Both the position numbers and the translations under genes were made by a program. Positions 1 through 12,469 of a stretch of DNA of 64,000 nt are shown here, one piece after another. This stretch comes from Moringa oleifera (Eukaryota; Streptophyta; Magnoliopsida; Brassicales; Moringaceae): NCBI GenBank assembly GCA_021397835.1, contig JAJFZO010000878.1, forward strand, positions 1-64,000, written 5' to 3'. Position 1 is the stretch's first letter; every line of letters starts with the position of its first letter. The notes below the pieces were generated by a model. It saw only the letters and a program-made list of their open reading frames with translations. It was not told where the DNA came from and did not search any database.

Positions 1-1300
1 TTGTTAAGCTAATAGCGCTTGGGAACTTGGGAAAAAGCTCTAACTAATACTTGTTTAAACTTAAGTAAGTAATATTCTACCTGGCCTGCATAAATGGATT
101 TTGTTGCAGCATATACTCCATTGAGTCTTTTCATCGTAAGTTTTAGGATATGATTCTAATAAAATATTTGTAATCTCCATTCTGAAAAGTTTGGTACTCA
201 GAATTTTTAGTTGGTTGATAGTCTTTTGATTCTGCCTAAAAAGTGTTGGTCTTTATAGGGATTGCATTTTACATTTTTTTAAATGATTCAAATCCAAATC
301 ATGAGGATTGAAGGGCAATTTATTAACGATTTAAAGATTCAAGATCTGAATATTAACTAACAATTGATTTTTTTCTCTTCTATTGAGGAGGGAGCTGATT
401 TTAGGAAGTAAAGAGTGCCCACTTCTAAGGCCTAACCTCACTTGCTTTTAATTTTATATCGATCACTTCTCAAAAAAGAAGATCTTTCTCTTCCAATTTT
501 GAAACATAGTCAGTATATCTAGTTCTCATGCATCCTAGGGTAAGTTATGTACTAAGACACCTATTTTCTTTGCTTGACACAATCTATCTAATTTTCTATA
601 TATCAAGTTCGAATAGGTTGTCTTTAGGGCAAGTCCTGGCTCGGTTGTAAGGTCAACCAAGACAAACAACTAAGCCCAAAAGATCATTAGATTAGAAAGC
701 TTTAAAAGGGAAGCTGACTTAGTCTCAATCATCTTTTTTTTTATTAAAACAAAGAAAGAAAAAAAAAAGCTTATGTGGTGGATTAACTCCCACACGAGCG
801 CACATGAATTAGTAATAAGCTACTTTCAAAAAGAAACTAATAAAGAAAAAAAAAATTCCATGAATTAAAAGACCTAATCCCCAAACTTGTTTCTCATTAG
901 TGAAAGTTACTATCTCATTTCGTTGAACCTTTACTAATATAGCCCGAATTCCATGAATTAAGAGAACTAATCCTCGAGCCCATCTCTCAATAGGAAAAGC
1001 TAACTATCTCGTTTTATTGAAGCTTTGCTAGTATTGCATAGTAGCTCTATGCCATATCTTGATTTTCGGATAGTCTAATTTGAGATCTTTCCTTGTTTCT
1101 ATGTTTCTTCTTCGAACATAAAAGTTTTTATTCGATCTTATTTCTCAAGAAAGAGGAGGTTTTGAGAGAGAAGGGAAAGAAAGAAGAGGAGCAAGAAGAA
1201 AGTGCTAAAGGCATAAACTTTATTATTTAAATAGCTATCAACAGTCATATTTTGAAAACATGCTTAAAACATGTATGATTTTTCATTCAGGTTAAAATAA
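1..1300 (+). repeat. Module flank, copy 1 (downstream DNA of RNase H1)
   Basis: Non-coding, moderately AT-rich DNA. It matches about 25,026-26,330 nearly base for base, 33,180-33,800 in part (from its position 670), and 49,080-50,400 in reverse complement. In the other copies it lies directly 3' of the last RNase H1 exon, so it began as that gene's downstream flank. An internal degenerate duplication at about 855-1,040 repeats the theme 'ccatgaattaa..gac/aactaatcc'. No ORF here is credible. Confidence 0.85.
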
Positions 1301-1974
1301 TAATTTATTAATTAATTTTATTATTATTATTTAAAATTAAAATAAATTTTTATTTTGAAATATTTAATTTAATAAAATATAAACAATTTAAAACTCAAAA
1401 ATTATTTACAAATAAAAAGTTTCACAAAAAATTTGGAAATTAAAAACAAAAATAAAAATAACAAAGTTACAAATATATTTAAAAATAATATTGATTATTA
1501 TAATTTACTAATTAATTTATATTAAATAATTTTTAAAAAATTATTTATAAAAAATATTGTTACATAACAAAATATTCGTAAAAAGATCAAAATTAACAAT
1601 AATATCTAATAATCATAGTAGACAAATTTTAACCAAAATTTTTAAAAGTTACCAATGAAAGAAAAAGTAATAAAAAACTATAATTTAATGAAATATTGAA
1701 TGAAAACTCATACAAATACTTACACCAAATCAAAGAAAAGGTGATAGAAACAATGACAAAATCATAACTCAATGTAATTTTTAATTAAAAATAAAATTAC
1801 TAAAAAACAAGTAAAAAAACTAAAAATACCTCACAAAATAAAAATAAATATAAACAACCTAAAAATCTAAAGTAACTATAAAAGATAAAAAAATATAATA
1901 TAATATAAAATATATCAAAAAAAATCATAAAAAAATTAAAATATAATTAAATCCAAAAAAATTAAAAAAGTAAC
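1300..1974 (+). repeat. A-rich repeat block, copy 1
   Basis: Very A-rich on the + strand with few G. It has homologues at 26,330-26,995, 33,800-34,510 and, as the T-rich complement, 48,339-49,080. All four copies end at the same 'aaaaaagtaactacaag' sequence and then pass into satellite, so block and satellite moved as one unit. There is no coding potential. Confidence 0.85.
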
Positions 1975-4900
1975 TACAAGCGTGTTCATGAAGGTAAAGC
2001 CGCCTACGCGAGCCAAACCTTCATTATTGTCCTTATATTGTGTGCCTAGTGAGCGTGTCACGACCGCCATTTTGCTTAGGCCACAGGCAAGCGGCTAGCC
2101 ATGGGTACCCCTAACAGGCACGCATGGGTGGAAGGCCCTGTGTGTGGGTGTACAAGGCGCACTCGCCAAGCCAAGGGCATTTCAAGTGAGCTGGACCCTC
2201 ATTGCTGTCCTCGATAGTGTGCCAAGCGAGCATGCCATAAGCGCAGCATAGCTTGGACGATAGGCACAGGGGGTGTGCCACAGTTGCCCTCAGCAAGCAT
2301 GACATGGGTAGAAGGCGTAGCGTGCAGCCGCACAAGATGCGCTAACTAATACAAGGGTGCCCTACCTAAGTCAGACCCTTATCGTAGTCTCTCGATAGTG
2401 TGCCAAGCGAGCGTGCCACGAGTGTAGTGTTGCATGGACCATGTCAATGGATGGAGAACCACGATTGCCTCCAATAGGCAAGACATGGGCAGATGGCCCA
2501 ATATGCAACTGTATAAGGTGCCCATGCAAGCCCGACCCTCATCATTATCCTTTGGTAGTGAGACCACTGGGTGTGCCATGAGAGTCGCGTCACTTTGACC
2601 ATGAGGATAGGAGACGAGCCTTGACGGCCCATAGTAGGAAAGGCAAAGGTGGCCCAGCATGTGGCAACACAGGACGTGCCAGCTAAGCCATAGACAACTC
2701 ATGTGAGCCAAACCCTTGTCCTTGTCCCTCGATTGTGTGCCTAGCGAGTGTGTCACAAGGGCCACATCGCCTTAACCATGGGCACAGAAGGTAACCTACT
2801 ACTGCCACTTGTAAGTTCTACATAGGCAAAAGACTCAGCGTGCAGTCGCACAAGGCACACCAGCCAAGCCAACTGCACCCCACGCGAGCCTAACCGTCAT
2901 TGTTGTCCTTAAAACTTATGCCCAGTAAGCTTGCCATGAGCACATCGCCTAGACCATTGGAAAGAGAACTAAGCCATGTTTGCCCCTAACAGGCTCAGTA
3001 TAGGCAGAAGCCTACTGTGTGATTGCACAGGGCATGCCAACCAATCTAAAGGCACCCCACAAGAGTGAGACCTTCATCGTTGTCCTTCGATTGTGTGCCT
3101 AGCGAACAATGATGAGCTTTGCATTTCTTAGACCATGGGCATGGGAAGAAAGCCATGGTAGCCCTCAGCAGGCATAGCATGGGCAAATAACCCAACGCTT
3201 GGCTGTATAGTGCACATTAACCAAGTTAAAGGCACCCTACCTAAGCCAAACTCGCTATCCCTATATCGTGTGCCTAATTAGTGTGCCTGAAGCATCACAT
3301 CACTTGGACCATGGGCATAAGAAACAAGCCATGACTGTCAGCAACTGGTGCAACATGGGTGGAAGGCCTAGTGTAATCACACTAATCATGCCAACTAAGC
3401 CTAGGGCGTAGAACGCAAGCGAGACCCTTGTCACTGTCACTCGATCGTGGGCCTAACTAGTGTGCAATGAGCGTCACATTGCATGGCACAAGGCACGTAA
3501 AGCATGTGATGCTTGCCTACAGGAGTCTTGGCATGGATAAAAGGCCTAGTGTGTGATCGCATAGGGTGTGCGAGCCACGCTAAGGGCATTCCATGTGAGT
3601 AAGGACCTCGTTGTTATCCTAAAAATGTGTGCCATGAACTTTATGTCTCGTAGACCATGGGCATGAGAAGTGAGCCACATCTGCTCCTTATCAGCTTGGC
3701 ATGGGGAGAAGCCTTAGTATTTGATCGCACTGGGAATGCCAACCAAGCCAATGGCACCATATTCGAGACAAACTCTGGTCAATGTGGCTCAATCGTGTGC
3801 CTAGCGAGCTTACCATGAGTGCCCATCGCTTGGACCATAGACATAGGTGATGAGCTCGACTATCGTTAGCATGCACAGCATAGGTGAAAAGACCTAGCAT
3901 GTGACAGCATATGGCACGCTAGCCAAGCTAAAGGCGTCCTACATGAGCTAGACCCTCGTCGTTGTTCTTAAATAGCATGCCTAGTCAATGTGCCACAAGC
4001 ATTGCATCACCTAGACCATAGGCATGAAAGGCAAACCTCAGTTACCCTTAGTCGACGTGGAATGAATAAAAGGATGCCTAGTGTGCCTGGTGTGCGACCG
4101 TAATGGGTGCGCCAGTCAAGCCAAAGGCACCTTATGCAAGCTAGACTCTCATTATTATCCCTTGGTTGTGTGCCAGTAGCGTCACGATGCATGAAGCATT
4201 GGCTTGGGAGGTAAGCCTCAGCTGCCCTTAGCAAGTGTAACTTGGGCAGAAGGCTTAACGTGCTGTCGCATAAAGGGCACCAGCCAAGGTAAGGGCACCC
4301 TGTACGAGCCAAATCCTCATTATTATCCTTAAATCATGTGCTTATCAAGCGTGCCATGAGGGCCAAGTCACTTAGGCCATGCACATGAGAGGTGAGTCAT
4401 AATTATTTTGAGACAGGGCGCATGGGCTGAAGGTTTAGTGTACGACCACATAGGGCATACTAACTAAGCCAAAGACTTGCTATATAAGCCAAACTCTCAT
4501 CGTCGTCCTTTGATAATGTGCCAAGCGAGCGTGTCATGAACAGAGCATTGCCTGGGCGATGAGCAGAGGAGGCAAGTCAGAGATGTCCCTTGAAGGCAAG
4601 ACATAGGTGAAAGGCGAGTGTGCGACTGCATAGGGCATACCAGCTAATCGAAGGGCACCCCAAGTAAGCCAAATCCTCATCGCTGTCCCTCGGTAGTGTG
4701 TCGAAAGAGCATGGCATGAGCACCATATCGTATGGACCATGGCCACAAGAAGAAAGCCAATGGCTGCTTCGTACAGGCATGACATGGGTGGATGGCCTAA
4801 AGGGCAGCCACAAAGGCGCATAAGCCAAGCTAAGGGCATTACATGCAAGCCACACCCTCGTCACTATCCTTCGATAGTGAGCCCAATGACCATGCCATGA

Positions 4901-7080
4901 GCATCGCATTGCATGGACCATAAGGGTAGGATGCAAGCCATAATGGCCCCCAGTAGGAAAGGCATGGGCAGAAGACCTAGTGTGTGGCTGCAGAGGTGTG
5001 CTAGGTAAGCTAAAGGCATCCCATGCAAACAAAACCCTCATTCTTATCCCTCGGTTGTATGCCTAGTGAGCGTGTCTTGAGGGCCATGTAGTCTAGACCA
5101 TAGGGACGGGAGGTAAGCCATTGTTGCCCCTAGCAAGCTCAGCATGGGAAAATGCCCAGTGTGCGATCACATAAGGTGCACCAATGAAGCTAAGGGCACC
5201 CTCCATGAGCTCAGTCCTCCTTCGTCACTGTCCCTAAAACTTGTGCCAAGTGAGTGTGCCATAACCGTGTCACTTGGACCATGGGTATGGGAGCTGAGCC
5301 ATCTCTATCGCTAATAGGCATAACTTTTAGTAGAAGACCTATTGTATAGCTATATAGGGCACACCAACCAATGCAAAGGCGCCCCACATAAAGCAGACCT
5401 TCATTGCAGTCCCTCGATCGAGTGCTTAGCAAGTATGCCATAAGCATAGCGTCGCCTCAACCATAGCATGAGAGGTAAGCCATGACTATCGCAGTAGCTT
5501 GACATGGCAATAAAACCTTACATTTGGCCACATAGGGTGCGTTAGCCAAGCCAAGGGCATATTATTTAAGCTAAACCCTCATTATTGTCCCAATATCATA
5601 TGCCCAGTGAGCGTGCCATGAGCATCATAGTGCATCGACAATGGACACAAAACCGAGCCGCGATTGCCCCCAATCGCATGGCATGGGTGAAAGGCCTAAT
5701 GTGCAACCGCACTAAGCGCACCAACTAATCAAAAGGTGCCCAAGGTAAGCCAGACCTTCGTCATTGTTTGTCAATTGTGGGCTTAGCAAACGTGCAATAA
5801 GCACCGCATCGCATGGTACATGAGGCAAGCCACGGCTGCCTCCAATAGGCTTAGCATAGGCCAAACGCTAATGTAGCCGCACTGAGCATACCAGCCAAGC
5901 CAAGGGTCCATCATATGAGCCAGATCTCGTCGTTGTCTTTTGATCGTGGGCCTAATGAGTGTGTAATGAGCGTTGCATCACATGCGCACATAAGGCATGC
6001 CACGATTGCCCCTAAAAGGGTAGACATGGGAACAAGGCCGATCGTGCAACTACGTAAGGCACGCCAGCCACACCAAGGGCACCCTACGTGAGCCAAATTC
6101 TCATTGATATCCTAAAAATGTGTTCCCAGCTAGCATGCCGTGAATGCTGCGTCACGTACACCATGTGCATGAGAGGTAAGCTAGATCTGCCCTTTACTAG
6201 CTAGCCATGGGTGGAAGGCCTAGCATTCAACCTCATAAAGCATGCCAACCAAGCCAAGGGATCATCACTCTAGTCAAACATTATCATTGTCCCTTGATCG
6301 TGTGCCTGACGAGCGTGCCATGAGTGCCTATTGCTTGGACCATAGGCACAAGAGGCAACCCATAGCTATCACCAGAAGGCATAGTATCGACAAAAAAGCA
6401 ACTTGTGGCCACATATGCCACGTCGGCCAAGCCAATGGCATGTTACGTGAGCCAAACCCTTGTTGATATCCTTAGGTCATGTGCCCAGTGAACATGCCAC
6501 GAGCATTGTGTCACTTGGACCATGGGCACGGACGACGAGCCTAGTTTGCCTCTAGTCGATATGGTATGGGCAAATTGCATAGTGCGCGATTGCAATGGGT
6601 GTGCCAACCAAGCCAAAGTCATGGGAGGCAAGCCTCAACTATCGCCAATAAGCACAGCATGGGCAAAAGGCTTAGCATGCGGCTGTAGAAACGTGAGTTA
6701 AAGCCTCGTCACTATCCCAAAATCATACGCCCAGTGAGCGTGTCATGAGAGCCACGTCACTTGAGCCATGGGCATGAGAGGTGAGCCATAATTGTCCCAA
6801 TAGGTACGCATGGGCAGAAGGCCGAGCGTGCAGCCATACAAGGTGCACCAGCCAAGCCAACAACACTCCATGTGAGCTAAACCCTCGTCGTTATCCTTCA
6901 TGTAGTACACTACGTGAACCAAACCCTCGTCACTATCCCTCGATCGTGTGCCGAGCGAGCATGCCGTGAAGGCCACATCGCTTGGGCCGTCGGAGGAGGT
7001 GAGTCACTATTGCCCCCAATATGCTCGACATGGATAAAAGGTCCAACATTCGGCTGCATAGAGCGTGCTAGCTAAGTCAA
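1975..7080 (+). repeat. GC-rich ~180-bp satellite, orientation A, copy 1
   Basis: About 5.1 kb of degenerate head-to-tail monomers. The recurring landmark 'gtgcc.agcgagcgtgccatgag' falls near 2,041, 2,218, 2,399, 2,560 and 2,735. This gives periods mostly of 175-182 bp with some shortened units. Other landmarks in each monomer are 'ggaccatgggca', 'gcatgggcagaaggcct', 'cagccaagccaagggcacc' and 'ccctcgtcgttgtccctcgat'. Many differences between monomers are CG against TG or CA, as expected of old methylated DNA. Open frames in it are not conserved and are not called as genes. Confidence 0.92.
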
Positions 7081-7560
7081 GGGGTTTTAATTTTAATAAA
7101 TATTCTTTTTTTATTTTGGATCTTCTATCTTATCAATAATGTCAACTAACAATTCTTTTTCGCTAATCATATTGATCATTTTGCATTTACACATTCCTTC
7201 ACTACATACTTCATCTAAGGTTTCTGAACCACTTGAATCTTGCTCCTCTATATATTCACTTTTGTCTTGGGACATGTCCTCTTTGGCTAATATACGAAGT
7301 ATACTATCTTTTATTTCTCCTTGTATTTCTAATTCACTGATTTTCTGACATACTTTGCAATTCCTTGCATAATGTCTTATCTTACCACATTTAAAACATC
7401 TGATGATTGGCCATTTCTTTATAGGCCTTTTGGATTCCTTATCTTGTTTACTAGATTTTTTGAAAGGTCGATATGTCCTAGAGGCCTATATGGCATGAAC
7501 TGGGTCGTTACTTTCTTTTTGGTGGAGGGAGCTCTTGTTTTTTGATATCCATATTGGGCA
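7081..7560 (-). pseudogene. Zinc-knuckle (gag/coat-like) fragment, copy 1
   Basis: Read on the minus strand this is a fragment of a retroelement or plant-pararetrovirus structural protein. A basic stretch is followed by a CCHC knuckle at about 7,357-7,398 (CFKC-x4-H-x4-C) and then an acidic Ser/Glu-rich tail. A one-base deletion relative to the copy at 30,598-31,080 breaks the frame upstream of the knuckle, so it cannot be expressed as one protein. The fragment is cut at 7,080/7,081, where satellite begins, at exactly the same base as in copy 2. Knuckles of this type occur in LTR-retrotransposon Gag and caulimovirid coat proteins. The linked protease at 18,357 favours a caulimovirid-like origin, which is an inference. 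Confidence 0.75.
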
Positions 7561-9580
7561 CAGAAAATTTCAATTTCTGCCTTGTTTTAAAATAATTTAA
7601 AACAATCCAAAACTATTTTTAAAAATTAATTTTAAACCGCATTGATCTTTTAAAGAAGTATGTAACAAAAATACAATAAATCAAACTATAAATAAAATAA
7701 ACATATAACAAAATATAAAATTATTTGCAATAAATAAATAAACATAAGTTTAAAAAATAAAATAAAATTCACAAATGTAATAAAAAATAAGTAGTAAAAA
7801 AAATTGAAAAACTAAACAAAGTGACAAAATTGCAACCAATTGGAGATGTCTAGTATTTACAATTTTACTAAATTAAAATATAAAATCAATTTTTTTAAAA
7901 TATATCAAAAATTTATTAAAAACAATAAAAAATTAAAAAGTATAAAAAATTACAAAATAAAAATTGATAAAATATTAAAAATAAAATAAAAGCAAATAAA
8001 AAACTAAAATATCAAATAAACTAAAAAAAATTCAAGAGAAATAAAATTATTAAAAAAATAAATGAAAGAAACTAAAAACGCCCTATAAAATAAAAAAAAA
8101 AGCAAAATTTTTTAAAAAAATCAAGTAACCAAAAGAAATAAAAAAATCCAAAAATCTAAAAAGAAAAGACAATTTATATTTAAAAAATAATAATAAAGAA
8201 ATAAAACTCTTTGCAAATCAAAAAAATAGATTTTGTTGGAAATAATAGTAGAAAATAAAATAAAATAAAATATTAATTTGAAAAGAAATACATATCATGC
8301 AAAATCATTAAAAAAATTAATTAAAATAAAAAATAAAAGGTAGTAAAATCTAAAATATTAAAAAATAAAAAACACAAAAAGAAAAAACACAAAAAATAAA
8401 AAACCTAAAAAATAGAAAAAATATTTTAAAATAGAAAAACAATTCAAGAATCATCAAATATTTTATTAAAAATAATTTTTGTTTACATTTATTCTTTTAA
8501 AGAAAATTACCATAAATCCAACAAAATAAATACAAATACAACAATAAATCCAACAATAATAAATACAAATACAACAAAAATATAAAATGTATCTAAAATA
8601 AATAAATATATATATGTAAAAAAATAAAATTTAAAAATTAGATAAATAAAAAATAAAATATAATAAAAAACTAAAAAAATTACAACCACTTTGTAGGTCT
8701 AATATTTTCTATTATATTGTATTAAAGTAGTCAAAGACGATACAAATTTTAAAAAAATTAAAAAATATAAAAAATTTACGAACAATGTTGATAAGTAAAA
8801 ACAAATAAAAAACTAAAAAATCAAATAAAATAAAAAAGAAGAAAAATAAAGTTACTAAGCTTTGAATTTTATTTTAATTTTTGACTACTTTAATTCAACA
8901 AAATGACAAATTTTAAACCTCACCAAGCGATTGCAATTTTGTTAGTTTATTTACTTTTTATTTATTTTTAACTTTTTATTTTTTATTCATATAAGCTTTA
9001 AATTTTATTTTAATTTTTTTATACTTTTATTTATTTATTTAGACATTTTTATATTCTTTATTATATTTTTACTTTTTTTACTATTTAATTTATTATAATT
9101 TTATTACATTTTCTTTCAAACATTGATGCAAATATAATTTTAAATTTTCTTATAGAATATTTTATGATTTTTGAATTATTTTAAATTTGAATTATAAATT
9201 ATTTTATGTTATTTTTTCACATTTTTTATTTTTTTAGTTTTTGTGTTTTTTCAATTTTTTCAAATTTTTTAATTTTTAGATTTTATTATATTTTATTATT
9301 ATTATTATTATTTATTTTAATAATTTTGCATGATATATTTTTTTGAAAATTTAAAAATTTATTTTTATACTTTTTTCAAATAAATATTTTGTTGCTTTGC
9401 AAAGAGTTTTGTTTCTTTACTATTGCATTTTTAAAATATGTATTGTCTTGATTTTTTTGGATTTCTCTATTTTTTTGTTACTTTAATTTTTTTGTATTTT
9501 TTAATGCATTTAGTTTTTATTTTATTAAATGTTTTTAGTTTCTTTAACTTATTTTCTTTTAATCACCTTATTTTTTTCAA
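7561..9580. repeat. AT-rich ~850-bp repeat with strand flip, copy 1
   Basis: From 7,561 to about 8,865 the + strand is almost pure A-rich. At about 8,865 it switches abruptly to T-rich up to 9,580. Landmarks recur about 840-850 bp apart: 'ttttaaagaa..gtaa.aaaa' near 7,655 and 8,494, and 'caacca.tt..agatgtcta/aggtctaata' near 7,825 and 8,680. The T-rich half carries the same landmarks in reverse complement ('gcgattgcaattttgtta' near 8,927 and 'gctttgcaaagagttttg' near 9,393). It is therefore a degenerate tandem repeat joined head-to-head to an inverted copy. There is no credible ORF. Confidence 0.85.
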
Positions 9581-9890
9581 TTACTACTCATCTCTTGTTT
9601 GAGCTGTGCTCTCTATTTACCACATGTCAGATAGATAATAGTCATCGCATTTCTTTCCTGTTCGTAGATACACTATCTGTTGCATTTTAATAATCCCTTC
9701 CCTAACCAAAGAAGGAAAAAAATAGTAATAATAAAAAAAGAGAAAACCGTCTTTCTAAATATATGTTTCACTAACCCATAAGTTGATAAGGTGCATTTAC
9801 GAAAATATGAAGCAGGAACATGACTACTTTTCTCGCCTAAATTTGAAGAGGTTTTTGCTTGCAGAAGCTATACTCTTAGTGAAGGCAGAA
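9581..9890 (+). pseudogene. Fragment of AKRP-like intron, copy 1
   Basis: About 310 bp match 55,457-55,764 in reverse complement, starting at 'ttactactcatctc' and ending near 'cttagtgaaggc'. There the sequence lies inside the last intron of the AKRP-like pseudogene. A truncated version is at 33,093-33,179. It is non-coding. Its value is as a marker that the AT-rich module was once joined to the AKRP locus. It ends where CACTA-derived sequence begins. Confidence 0.85.
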
Positions 9891-9911
9891 GAGAAAGATG
9901 TAACTGTTGCA

Positions 9912-10490
9912 TCATATCATCTTGGAATGGATCATCCGGAGATTTAATTCGATTTCTTGCTTTAGTTTTAATGACCACACTCTAGTCTCTCTTTTGTGGA
10001 GTGGTATTAGGATACGGTGTAAAATATACTTGTTATGCTTGATATGCAAAAATAAATGTATTATTTCCTTTATATCTCTTATTGGTTTTAATATCAATGG
10101 TCCCATGCTTGGGGCAAATCCTTTTACCCATGCTAGAAGGCTCAAACCATCTACAATTGAATAATGTCAATTATTTCATAGGCACACCAGGATACTCGAT
10201 CTCTATAATTTCTTCAATGATTTCATGGTACATATAGTCTGTACTTATCAAAGCTACTCTAAAGTTGTTTGAACTTCGATTATTAGCCCAATTGGAAGTA
10301 TGAAAACAGTAACCATTAACATAGTGAATTGGATAATTGTTGACCTTATTTATAGGTCCCCATGCTAAATCATACAAAAATGTATCATTCACCCCATTGA
10401 TAGGATTATGCACCCAATAACATATCGATAGAAACGAAACTTTGTCAACATAAATGCTATTGAAAGTTACATTATTTCGTAATTGCAATG
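9912..10490 (-). pseudogene. CACTA C-terminal domain (DUF4216-like) remnant
   Basis: The minus-strand frame 10,171-10,488 encodes a region with 'GYCFHTSNW', a serine/asparagine-rich segment and 'EIIEIEYPGVPMK'. This is the characteristic core of the DUF4216 domain found downstream of TNP2 in plant CACTA elements. After a stop the same frame continues through a Cys-Arg-Trp-Phe segment and a 'QVYFTPYP' segment, both typical of the domain's end. In-frame stops make it a pseudogene. The domain's function is not established; it is known only as part of CACTA-encoded proteins. Confidence 0.8.
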
Positions 10491-10699
10491 AGAATTACCA
10501 TGAAATTACTTACGTATTCCTTGAACCAATCAACAAAGCCTGATTATATATGTTTTGTTATATCAACTTTGCGTAGATTTGATAAGGATGTGGTTAATAT
10601 CTAAATGAATATTCTGTAAGGATAAATAGCATATGCGTCAAATTATATCCAATATAATTGATGCAAAACGTTACCAATATACACTATAGAGCTTATTGC

Positions 10700-12260
10700 A
10701 CAAAGAGCTCAACTTCAGGACAACTCATAAACACGTATTTGCTTATCTCAAATGTTTCCTCTTGTGTAAGATAACGAGCCTTATATAACCCCTCATTTCA
10801 TCCAGGATAATTGAAGATAGATAGTTGAGGATTCTCAAATGACTCTTCACCATCATCATTTTGTGGCACTCTTCGATTTCTAGCTTGGACATGTGCCTCA
10901 AAATAGTGAGAACAAAAAGATGATGTCTCCTCCAATATTTAAGCTTCACAGATGGAACCTTCCACATGAGTTTTATTCTTAACTTTCTTTTTCAGATTGT
11001 GTAAAAATCTACAAAATAACATTTTCACATGCATTAGGATAATCACATAAGCTCAATCCATTTAAATGTAAATAAAATTTCAACAAAACAATTCATACCT
11101 CTCAAATGGATATATCCATCTGTATTGTATTGGTCCTCCAACTTACGCTTCATACACTAAGTGCACAAGCAAGTGTTCCATGACATTAAAAAATGTAGGA
11201 GGAAATATCTTTTCAAACTTACACAAAATTATGACAATATTATTGTCCATCACATCTAACTTATTCTCCTTCAATTTGGACAACATAAATCTCAAAAGAA
11301 TAAACTCAATTCAATGATAGCGTCCCAAATTAGCGTAGGTAGGCAACTGAATGCAATTGGCAATAATCTCTCCATCACCGCATGACAATCATGGCTTTTC
11401 ATATGTTGTAATGTACATGTTCAAATGTCAATACATTTGCCCAAGTTAAATGCATATCCATCAGGAAGTTTTAACTCTTTTATCCATTCACATATAGCCC
11501 TCTTCTGGTCCATATCTAGTGTATACTGAACTTTCAGTTTTGTGAAGCTTCCATTACCTCTATCTTCAAGATGTAAGTCATTTCGATGACAATATAAAGG
11601 TAGATCTAACCCTGCTTTGACATTGTCCTTAGTTTTTTCATTAACGTCCATCACAGTATGAAAAACATTCTTGAAAACTTGGCTTCAGTATGCATGACAT
11701 CTATATTATAAGGGTTCAATAAATCACGCCAATATGGTAAATCCCAAAAGATGCTGTATTTAGTGGAATTATGCAACTCTCTATAGCCATGTGTTTAGCG
11801 CTGGCCTCCCGTGTCAATTATTTTAGGAAACTGCATAGTTATATGATATAGTTTTGCATTAAAGAGTCTCCTTGGTGGTTCACCCTGTTTAGTTCGACCC
11901 TTGATAAAATTCCTTCTATTTCATCTAAATGGGTGGTCCATTGGGAGGAATTGTCAATGACAATCAAAATAACATATCTTTCAACCATGTTTCAAGTAAA
12001 AAGCTTTCGATGATCCCATACAAACTGGGCAACCTAACCGACCTGTTGTTTGCCAGCCCGATAATATACCATATGCAGGGAAGTCATTTATAGTCCATAA
12101 TAGTGCAATTTGCATGTCATATATTTGCATTACTCTAAAACATTTTAGTCATGTGTCAGCAACATGGTTAAGCATCTACTTACACTGCCTTTGGAATGTA
12201 TTCTCACCACTGAGATGACAACAATTAACCTTGGCTTTGAAAATATTTTTTGGATTCTAT
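10700..12260 (-). pseudogene. TNP2: CACTA transposase TNP2 plus DUF4218 remnant
   Basis: TNP2 would recognise and cut the CACTA element ends in the nucleus. Minus-strand translation shows, in order: 'ALLWTINDFPAYGILSGW' near 12,065-12,110, a Cys-x2-Cys segment, 'FLPMDHPFR' near 11,930, and 'WDLPYWRDLLNPYNIDVMH' near 11,690-11,750. An open frame at 11,421-11,654 contains 'EWIKELKLPDGYAFNLGKC'. A DUF4218-like 'GGPIQYRWIYPFER' follows near 11,100-11,140, and 'LSIFNYPG' near 10,805. All are standard landmarks of plant TNP2 proteins. Frameshifts (for example after the DVMH motif) and several stops interrupt it, and the N-terminal third is not recognisable. It is inactive. Confidence 0.85.
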
Positions 12261-12469
12261 TCCACTGCAAAATCTACACCCTAAAAAAAAAAACTAAAAA
12301 AAACAAGGAGTTAAGATACTAACAAAATATTTTAAGGTTCATTTTAGAGCCAATTTTTATAGTATTATTTCTTTAAATAAAACTGTTGTTTCCCAAAAAC
12401 CTTACTTCCAAGTTAAATGCCCCTATCAATATCTTCTTTAACTAGATTGCATTCACTTAGAATCATACT

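Noticed and set aside
1975..7080. A CRISPR array, because of regularly spaced short repeats.
   Set aside because: The whole ~180-bp monomer is repeated rather than short repeats separated by unique spacers, and the context is a plant nuclear genome.
8507..8689. A hydrophobic 60-codon frame that looks like a membrane protein.
   Set aside because: It is a translation of A/T-rich repeat; Phe/Ile/Tyr/Leu runs are expected from T-rich codons.
10743..10967. A 74-codon minus-strand frame.
   Set aside because: The meaningful TNP2/DUF4218 translation of this stretch is in another frame; this frame is a shadow.
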